From: Terriglobales bacterium
Lineage (GTDB): Bacteria; Acidobacteriota; Terriglobia; Terriglobales; Acidobacteriaceae
NCBI GenBank assembly: GCA_024281115.1
Contig: JAMXLI010000267.1
Coordinates: 1 to 59,442 of the forward strand
Length of the DNA: 59,442 bases
Direction of reading: 5' to 3'
Below the pieces are notes generated by a model. The model searched no databases. It was not told the DNA's origin and worked only from the letters and a program-made list of their open reading frames with translations. Below, piece after piece: positions 53,783-59,442 of the stretch; the stretch's first letter is position 1; each line of letters opens with the position of its first letter. A program made the position numbers and the translations under genes.

Positions 53783-54151
53783 TCAAACTGCCAGCTTCGT
53801 TTTGGGACCTGATGTCCCGAATTTCTGGGTAAGGAAGCCGATGATCGCCCCCACGATGAAACCTGGCAGCATGATTTCCAGGTAATGAGGCTTGCCTTTG
53901 CTGGCATCCATCACGGCCACCAGAAGTGCGAACAGCAGCCCAAGAGAAGAGCCCACCACGATGCCCCAGGTGGTGGAGTGCACCTTTCGCGCGAACCACC
54001 CGCTGAGCATGCCAACGAGCATGCCCTTAAAGGACGATCCCAGCAGAATGCCGGCAATCACGGGACGCGTTTCCGGGTAGAACCAGGCGGTAGCGCCGTC
54101 CAGGGCGCCGAGAATCAGGCCGAACAGCAAACCAACGGTGATCTTGCTCAT
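53783..54151 (-). CDS. Small polytopic membrane protein of unknown function
   Basis: This 122-residue protein starts at the second of two close ATGs, GGAGG being nine bases before it. There are four hydrophobic segments (ITVGLLFGLILGALDGATAWFY, PVIAGILLGSSFKGMLVGMLSGWFA, WGIVVGSSLGLLFALLVAVM, IMLPGFIVGAIIGFLTQKF), with glycine-rich GXXXG-like helices and a charged DAS-KGKP loop. No family is recognised. It lies between the kinase gene and the hyp operon on the same strand, 45 bases after the kinase stop. Confidence 0.75.
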   Translation of the reverse strand: MSKITVGLLFGLILGALDGATAWFYPETRPVIAGILLGSSFKGMLVGMLSGWFARKVHSTTWGIVVGSSLGLLFALLVAVMDASKGKPHYLEIMLPGFIVGAIIGFLTQKFGTSGPKTKLAV

Positions 54152-54196
54152 TTCCATCTCCCTCCCACCTAGAATTACTCGTCGTCCGAGATTCCT

Positions 54197-55024
54197 TTAC
54201 AGCTTTCGCAGAAAAAAAAGCAGGGACTTCACCAAGGTGTAGGCCGCAAGCAACCATAGCAATACTGCATTGCGGGCGCCGAAGCGTCGCATGCGGTGCC
54301 ACAATGGTTCGGACCAAGCCTCGACCGCCAAGCCTTGTTCAAAACGGTCGATGTCCGCCAGCAGCGCCGGCGCATCCGGATAGCGCGCAACGGAGTCCTT
54401 GTTCATGGCCTTGGCGGCGATGGCCCGAAGAGCGGGCGGGGCAGGAACTGGCAGGAGGAACTGAAGCAAGGCTCCCAGGGAGTAGATATCCGAAAGCTGA
54501 TCCAGGTGAGTTTCAGGAGCGCGAAACAGGGGTGTTCCGCCTACTCCTTCAACGCCCCAATCCATGACATAAACTTCGCCGAACTCGCCGACCATCACAT
54601 TCTGGGGCTTCAGGTCGCGATGGATCACGCCACGCGCATGCGCGAAGGCCAGCGCCTCTCCCACTCGGCGCAGCACCCGTAGGCGCTCCGCGAGCGTCGG
54701 CTGCCGGGCCAGGTAGTGGTCGAGGCGGGCGCCGCCGACCAGCTTCATGGCATAGAACGCTCGGCCGTCGGGCAAAGTTCCGGTCTCATAGATGGGCACG
54801 ATGCCTGGGTGCTCCAGCCGCGCAATGAGCTGCGCCTCGCCGGCGAGCGCCACGTCCAGCACCTTGAGGGCCACGCGCCGATCAAGCTCGCGGTCGCGGG
54901 CGGCATACACCACGCCGATTCCGCCGCGGCCGATCTCGCGCTCCAGTTCGTAGCGCGTCCCGGTCAGATCGGGCAGAGCCGCAACTTGACGCAAATGGTC
55001 GAGGATGGAGTCGCTCAGGTCCAT
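54197..55024 (-). CDS. Ser/Thr protein kinase with C-terminal membrane anchor and short activation loop
   Basis: This 275-residue Hanks-type kinase starts at the ATG overlapping the sigma-factor gene by 10 bases. It has the glycine loop GRGGIG (32-37), the ATP-lysine in VALK (Lys54), catalytic HRDLKPQN (135-142), DWG (155-157) and the APE glutamate at 171. Only five residues lie between DWG and GTP, so the activation loop is much shorter than usual. A hydrophobic segment (AVLLWLLAAYTLVKSLLFF) ends the chain, so the kinase domain hangs in the cytoplasm with no periplasmic sensor. Its pairing with an ECF sigma factor suggests it controls or is controlled by that factor. Confidence 0.88.
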   Translation of the reverse strand: MDLSDSILDHLRQVAALPDLTGTRYELEREIGRGGIGVVYAARDRELDRRVALKVLDVALAGEAQLIARLEHPGIVPIYETGTLPDGRAFYAMKLVGGARLDHYLARQPTLAERLRVLRRVGEALAFAHARGVIHRDLKPQNVMVGEFGEVYVMDWGVEGVGGTPLFRAPETHLDQLSDIYSLGALLQFLLPVPAPPALRAIAAKAMNKDSVARYPDAPALLADIDRFEQGLAVEAWSEPLWHRMRRFGARNAVLLWLLAAYTLVKSLLFFLRKL

Positions 55025-55713
55025 AGCCTGCGCATTTCCTCCTGCAATTCGCGTGTGCCGGAGGTGGTGCCGCGCAGCCGTTCGGTGACGAAGCCGCGCA
55101 ACATGCGGCGCGCCCAGGCCAGATAGTTGGTAACCAACGTTTCCGAGAGGCTGTGGCGCGCGGCCAATTCCGCATAGGAGCGGCGTTCTTCCGAAGCGAG
55201 ATCGTACTCCTGGAAAATTTGAAATTGAACCAGCTTGCCGCAGGCCTGGCAGTGCAAGCGCAAATCCTCCACCGCCAGGGAGAACAGCTGGCGCTGCCAC
55301 TCGCGCTCAAAGGCCTCTTCGGGTGATTCGCCCGCCGGTGCCCTTTCTGGGTCCAAGCATTCGAATTCGATGTCGCCACCGCGTTTTTGCCGGTTTGCGG
55401 CAGCGTGCTGGTTGGCGGCGAAGCGCTCTACCGCCATACGCAGATACGTGCGGAAGGAAGCCTTGGCCGGATCAAAGCGCGCGAACAAGTCGCGCTGCAG
55501 GGCGCTGGCGAAAAACCCCTGCGTCAGGTCCTTGGCGTCTTCGTTGTCCTTGTGGAACTTGATCCGAATAAAGCGATACACCGGCTTCCAGTAGAGAGCA
55601 ATGACATGCTCCAACGCCTCGCCCGGCAAGCCAGCGGCGGCGGCCTCTAGCAGCGAGAGGTGAGTGGTGGGAAACCTGTCGCGTGTTCCGCCAATCTCCG
55701 TGTCGGAATTCAA
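55015..55713 (-). CDS. ECF-type RNA polymerase sigma factor (kinase-linked)
   Basis: This 232-residue protein has a region 2 (VIALYWKPVYRFIRIKFHKDNEDAKDLTQGFF, about 40-75) and a region 4 helix-turn-helix (RRSYAELAARHSLSETLVTNYLAWARRML). It has no region 1 or 3, as in ECF factors. The start is taken as a TTG with GGGAAAGG seven bases upstream; a further upstream TTG at 55764 is possible, and no ATG is in place. Several extra residues lie between regions 2 and 4. The gene overlaps the membrane-anchored Ser/Thr kinase gene, a pairing seen in ECF groups regulated by kinases rather than anti-sigma factors. Confidence 0.85.
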   Translation of the reverse strand: MNSDTEIGGTRDRFPTTHLSLLEAAAAGLPGEALEHVIALYWKPVYRFIRIKFHKDNEDAKDLTQGFFASALQRDLFARFDPAKASFRTYLRMAVERFAANQHAAANRQKRGGDIEFECLDPERAPAGESPEEAFEREWQRQLFSLAVEDLRLHCQACGKLVQFQIFQEYDLASEERRSYAELAARHSLSETLVTNYLAWARRMLRGFVTERLRGTTSGTRELQEEMRRLWT

Positions 55714-56039
55714 AAACGACCTTTCCCACCAGCTGGTGTCGTTTGGTTGCGCCTGGAGACGCAAGCAACGCTTAGGGCTTGCCCACGCCGTGATTGAGAA
55801 GAATTTCAGCCAGCGGGGGGATGGCCGACTGAAACACGCGATTCTAAATCAAGCTGCGACTAAGCTCCGGGACAGATCTTCCAACGGGCGTGCGCCCAAA
55901 TTTACGAGATTGATCGCCTGCCACGGCGCAACATCGCGGTGTAACAGGGCACGAGTATCCAGGCAACAGCATCCAGGATCAGCCGAACTGAAACTCACGA
56001 AAGTAGTAGATTGGAAGAGACGCACGAAAGGGGACCAGC
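55714..56039. other. Divergent intergenic region between sigma factor and enoyl-CoA hydratase genes
   Basis: No reading frame with support is seen in these 326 bases. It should hold the two divergent promoters, but I could not place convincing -35/-10 pairs. AGGGGACC just before 56040 is the ribosome site of the hydratase gene. Confidence 0.5.
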
Positions 56040-56843
56040 ATGGCCACGGATACGGTGAAGATAGAAGGCTCGTGCAGCAATCTGACATTTGTCCGCGAAG
56101 GCAAGGTTGCGGTGGTAACCCTCAATCGCCCCAACCGCAGGAACGCGCTCTCTCTGGAGCTGATGCAAGAGTTGGAACGATGCCTGGCCACGATCGGCGG
56201 CGATCGCGAGATCCACGCGGTCATCCTGGCGGCGGCAGGGAGGGTTTTCTGTTCCGGGCATGACCTGGGCGAAATGATCGGCAAAAACATCAATGACTAC
56301 CGGCACATCTTTGAGGTGTGCACGGAATTGATGCTCAGGATTCAGGCAATCCCTCAGCCGGTGATTGCCGAGGTGCAGGGCATGGCTACCGCCGCCGGTT
56401 GTCAGTTGGTGGCCAGTTGCGATCTGGCGATCGCCTCGGAAAGCTCCACCTTCGCCACCCCAGGGGTCAAAATCGGGCTGTTCTGCACCACCCCCATGGT
56501 GGCACTGAGCCGCGCCGTGGGCCGTAAGCGTGCATTGCAGATGCTCCTGACGGGAGAACCGATTGATGCCCACACAGCGGCCGATTGGGGCTTAATTAAC
56601 AAGGTGGTGCCTGCATCGGAGTTGGCCTCGGAAACGCGCATTCTGGCAAACCGACTCGCCGCAGCCAGCGCCTTAACCATGACACTCGGCAAGCAGGCGT
56701 ATTACGCCCAGATTGACCTCGACCAGCCGAAGGCCTACGCCTATGCCAAGGAAGTTATGACTATGAACTCGCTGGCGGCGGATGCGCAGGAAGGTATGCG
56801 AGCTTTTCTTGAAAAACGTCCCGCTTGCTGGAGTGGACAGTAG
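56040..56843 (+). CDS. Enoyl-CoA hydratase/isomerase family protein
   Basis: This 267-residue crotonase-fold protein has the oxyanion-hole segment VFCSGHDLGEM and the second one GMATAAGCQLVASCDLAIAS. Other landmarks are VVTLNRPNRRNALSLELMQEL and FATPGVKIGLFCTTP. In the second catalytic region the common glutamate of classical hydratases seems to be replaced by the CTTP stretch, which recalls the ECHDC3-like group, so dehydration chemistry should not be assumed. AGGGGACC lies before the ATG. It stands alone, with no other beta-oxidation genes nearby. Confidence 0.87.
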   Translation: MATDTVKIEGSCSNLTFVREGKVAVVTLNRPNRRNALSLELMQELERCLATIGGDREIHAVILAAAGRVFCSGHDLGEMIGKNINDYRHIFEVCTELMLRIQAIPQPVIAEVQGMATAAGCQLVASCDLAIASESSTFATPGVKIGLFCTTPMVALSRAVGRKRALQMLLTGEPIDAHTAADWGLINKVVPASELASETRILANRLAAASALTMTLGKQAYYAQIDLDQPKAYAYAKEVMTMNSLAADAQEGMRAFLEKRPACWSGQ

Positions 56844-56891
56844 GGCCCGTCTGCTTTGGATTCACGAAGCGGAACAGGTGGCCCTGTACTT

Positions 56892-57182
56892 TCAGCGTCC
56901 AGCGCCCTGAGCTCGCTCTTTTCGGGCCGGGATTTGGCTTTCTGCTTTCGGGGGACGGCGAAGCGGCTGGCGCAAATCCTTCACGCCAATCTCAAAGTCT
57001 GCGATCAACCGGCGCAACGTGTTTCTATGCATCTGCAATTGGCGCGCGGCCTTGACCTGATTGCCTTGATGTTCGCGAAGCACCCTGGTGATGAAGGTCT
57101 TCTTGAATTCGCGGATACCCTCGAAATAGAGAATCCCGCCACGATACATTTGCAGCACAAGCGTTCCCAGCAAATCGGGCAT
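56892..57182 (-). CDS. Stand-alone Fis-type helix-turn-helix DNA-binding protein
   Basis: This 96-residue protein has the Fis C-terminal DNA-binding motif (FITRVLREHQGNQVKAARQL, then MHRNTLRRLIADFEIG at ~50-67), the same fold as the end of sigma-54 activators. A preceding helix (FEGIREFKKTF) fits Fis dimerisation, and a basic tail (RRPPKAESQIPARKERAQ) follows. No activator domain is attached. It is convergent with the enoyl-CoA hydratase gene. The regulated genes are unknown. Confidence 0.87.
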   Translation of the reverse strand: MPDLLGTLVLQMYRGGILYFEGIREFKKTFITRVLREHQGNQVKAARQLQMHRNTLRRLIADFEIGVKDLRQPLRRPPKAESQIPARKERAQGAGR

Positions 57183-58387
57183 GGCGTTAACTCACGGGGC
57201 AAGTACGGGGATTAGGGAAGGCGAGCGAAAACAAATTAAAAGGGCCGCGACATTGGTTGTGCTCCAGCTACCAGCTTTGTGCGAGAAAGCCAGCAGCGTG
57301 GACGCAGGCACCATCGCAGCCCCTGATGCGATCACCGCTTTCGCGGTTCCAAACCCCAACGCTCCTCGCAGAGCCGTCGGTTTTTTCGGGTTTGGTTGCC
57401 CCGCCGGTTACCCGGCCGGGCTGATCACCCAGCCTACTTCGGACTGACCGGCTATTAAACCAGTCAACCCTTTCGGCCGTCGACGCGACGAAAGTAGGCT
57501 TTCGATAACCCATTGTCAATGCCGTAGATCGGTGCAATAGCGGGTCGGAAGAGCGCGTCCACAGTAGAGTTGCAATCCGCTGAGTGCTAAGTGCTTTCTC
57601 CGTTCCGCGCTGTACATCTGGCCATTTTCCACCTTATTTCCACAAATCGGCCGAGGCGGAATACTTAACATATTGACAGGCTGCCATGAGTAGCAGATCG
57701 CGCCCGGAAAGCTGCCGCGAGCTTTATGAAGTAGAGTTCCGGCTCCCCTCGAGCATTAGAGGTCGCCACGATCGCCAGCACGTAAAAAAGATTACCCGCT
57801 GGTCCCCACTCTTCCTTTTTTCTTGTTGGCTTGGCTGACTGGGTTTAGGTGAAATCCCTCATCCTCAAACAGCGTGGCAGGCAGAAGGTTCGTTTTTCTC
57901 AACGGCAGACGCCCGTGCCTGCAACAGCGAGTTGAGTCCCACCCATGACGGTCGATTGATAACATCGGCCTTTGGTTCAGTTCCAGCCCAGGATTTAGTG
58001 CGCTTCAACGAGCTCCATACCCGCCACCACATGAACCAGATGGCCGCGCGTCAGTAGGCCCCGAACCCCTCGAGACGGATAACGCGCCTACTCGTGGATT
58101 TGATCTCCCGAACTGATTCGCTCTGTGATCTGGTGATAGCCGGTCACTTCGTGAATGGTCGGCAACTCTGAACTTGAGCCTCCCATCGCGAAGTCTCAAG
58201 CGACGGATTGCCCGGAATCCGTCGGTTGGTGAAGCCTGAACTCCCGCCCTACTAGACCAAGAAGTTGCACACATCATCCACTTGCAGATCATCCCATGCC
58301 AAAGCCAACTTTCATGCTCCGGTTTTCAACAAGATGCCCTGGCCAACCTCCTCCCAGATGGAACCAGGATTGCAGCCATGTTTACCG
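57183..58387. other. Long region without a convincing gene
   Basis: About 1.2 kb between the Fis-type gene and the phosphoesterase gene contains only short frames lacking ribosome sites, signals or family motifs. It is visibly richer in A and T than the rest. It holds a perfect 9-bp hairpin (58201-58224), a TTGACA at 57674-57679 and several pyrimidine runs. It could hold the remnants of decayed genes or untranslated RNAs; none could be identified. Confidence 0.55.
58201..58224. other. Perfect 9-bp hairpin in non-coding DNA
   Basis: CGACGGATT and AATCCGTCG enclose a six-base loop (GCCCGG). No T-tract follows on either strand, so it is not a typical intrinsic terminator. Confidence 0.6.
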
Positions 58388-59254
58388 ATGAAGGCTGTTC
58401 GCCAGTTGTGGCTCAGCTTGGCATGGGTGCTAATCGCCCTGGCGTCGGGAACCGCACAAACACCTCTGGTAAGCCATGTCTTCATAGTCGTGGAAGAAAA
58501 CCACAACTACACCTCGGTGATCGGCAGCTCGGCCATGCCGTACTTAAACAACCTAGTGAGCAAGTACGGGCTGGCGACGCAGTACTATGCCAACACGCAC
58601 CCCTCGATCGGCAACTATTTCATGCTCACTGCCGGACAGATTTACACGAATAATGACGCTTACGTGCCTCCTCCCACGGGACTAAGTATAGACAACGTCG
58701 TCCGGCATCTGCTCTCGGCCGGGAAAACCTGGAAAGCGTACGAGGAGAGTCTGCCCTCAGTCGGATACCTGTCGCCAGACACTGCCTATTATGCGCGGCG
58801 GCATTGTCCGCTTTCCTACTTCTCCGACGTCATGGGGAGCAGTGTGCAGAGAATGAACCTGGTGCCATTCACCCAACTCGCGACCGACCTCGCGAACCAT
58901 CACCTGCCCAATTATTCGTTCATCACTCCCAATCTGATCGACGATGCGCACAATGGCACGCTGGCGCAAGCGGACGGGTGGCTCAAGACGCATATCGCAC
59001 CGCTCATCGCCAGCAGCGACTTTCAGCAGAGCGGTCTGTTGATCATCGTCTTCGATGAATCAGCCACCGATAACACGCACGGCGGCGGGAGGGTGGCAAT
59101 GGTCGTGGTGAGTGCCAGAGCAAAAATAGGATACAAGTCCATTACCTTCTACCAGCACCAAAGCACCCTGCGGTTGATGATGCAGGCGCTCGGCCTAAAC
59201 AGTTTTGCTGGAGCAGCAGGAAACGCCCCGGCCATGACGGAGTTTTTCAAGTAA
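58388..59254 (+). CDS. Secreted phosphoesterase (acid phosphatase/phospholipase C-like, alkaline-phosphatase superfamily)
   Basis: This 288-residue protein is taken from the ATG of MKAVRQLWLSLAWVLIALASGTAQ, a clear signal peptide; the frame is open upstream to 58265 but without signal or ribosome site. The phosphoesterase family (PF04185) pattern is visible: HVFIVVEENHNYTSVIG (metal-binding residues), NTHPSIGNYFMLTAG (nucleophile region), FITPNLIDDAHNG and LIIVFDESATDNTHGGG (metal-binding residues). It should release phosphate from esters outside the cytoplasm. The coding DNA has fewer C/G-rich codons than genes earlier in the window. Confidence 0.85.
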   Translation: MKAVRQLWLSLAWVLIALASGTAQTPLVSHVFIVVEENHNYTSVIGSSAMPYLNNLVSKYGLATQYYANTHPSIGNYFMLTAGQIYTNNDAYVPPPTGLSIDNVVRHLLSAGKTWKAYEESLPSVGYLSPDTAYYARRHCPLSYFSDVMGSSVQRMNLVPFTQLATDLANHHLPNYSFITPNLIDDAHNGTLAQADGWLKTHIAPLIASSDFQQSGLLIIVFDESATDNTHGGGRVAMVVVSARAKIGYKSITFYQHQSTLRLMMQALGLNSFAGAAGNAPAMTEFFK

Positions 59255-59442
59255 TCCCGCCCCTCTCGGCAAACGATTTAGGATTCCAGCCTCAGAATGA
59301 AACTGGAGCCCCAATGAAAACACCCGGCTGTTGGTTTAGCAACTGGGTTCAAAACCTGGCATCTGCGCAGATATAAACAGATTCTCAGCCAAATCCACAA
59401 AGAGGTCTGGAGCAATACCGTTGTTACGATTTCTCTGCGTGT
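59255..59442. other. End of window, no gene seen
   Basis: The last 188 bases contain no supported coding region, RNA gene or obvious terminator. A gene may begin beyond the window. Confidence 0.5.

Noticed and set aside
58005-58292. Minus-strand frame near the phosphoesterase gene
   Set aside because: No ribosome site, and no domain resemblance.

Overview
The window comes from a GC-rich bacterial chromosome, most likely a member of the Acidobacteriota. The basis is two very large Oar-like TonB-dependent receptors with an N-terminal carboxypeptidase-regulatory-like domain, many secreted proteins of unknown function, a DUF5916/CBM9 outer-membrane-type protein, and a dnaG-rpoD core locus with ruvB alongside. 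This assignment rests on family content only; no database search was possible.

Layout. 1-812 is the C-terminal end of a surface protein with a DUF11 domain. 969-5849 holds a charged secreted repeat protein, a zinc alcohol dehydrogenase, a DUF1801 protein, and a GH15 glucan hydrolase directly abutting a ROK/polyphosphate-glucokinase-like kinase. 5904-11370 (minus) is a TonB-dependent receptor overlapping a secreted glycoside-hydrolase-like protein. A perfect palindrome (11440-11466) separates it from a divergent pair for an ornithine-cyclodeaminase-family protein and a Tat-exported sarcosine-oxidase-like flavoenzyme. 13914-22361 (minus) carries a membrane spermidine-synthase-like protein, a second TonB-dependent receptor, a very short TonB, a PilX-like protein and a small secreted protein. 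22661-24395 has a PilZ protein and two half-size EamA transporters. 24520-29609 is the housekeeping block rpoD-dnaG / ruvB. 29739-37155 encodes secreted or envelope proteins, including an amidohydrolase and an M2/M3-like metallopeptidase.

The most coherent system is the hydrogenase island, 37368-53764. On the plus strand is a five-gene [NiFe]-hydrogenase operon of group 3b type: Fe-S beta subunit, cyclic-nucleotide-binding protein, FAD/NAD(P) gamma subunit, small subunit, large subunit. Facing it on the minus strand is a quinol:cytochrome-c-oxidoreductase-like module (Rieske protein, cytochrome b and a nonaheme cytochrome c with a C-terminal membrane anchor). Behind it is a long, tightly overlapping maturation operon in the order hypC-hypD-hypE-(double SIS protein)-(UXX-star-like monothiol glutaredoxin)-hypF-hypA-hypB-(NicO-type nickel transporter). 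All six core Hyp factors and nickel uptake are present. A large-subunit endopeptidase and HypX are not seen in the window. The two extra genes inside the hyp operon, a SIS protein and a CPYT thioredoxin-fold protein, are translationally coupled to hypF and are the best candidates for an undescribed role in hydrogenase biogenesis.

53783-59254 holds a small membrane protein, an overlapping ECF sigma factor / Ser-Thr kinase pair with an unusually short kinase activation loop, an enoyl-CoA hydratase, a stand-alone Fis-type DNA-binding protein, about 1.2 kb without a convincing gene, and a secreted phosphoesterase. No tRNA, rRNA, CRISPR array or insertion sequence was recognised.
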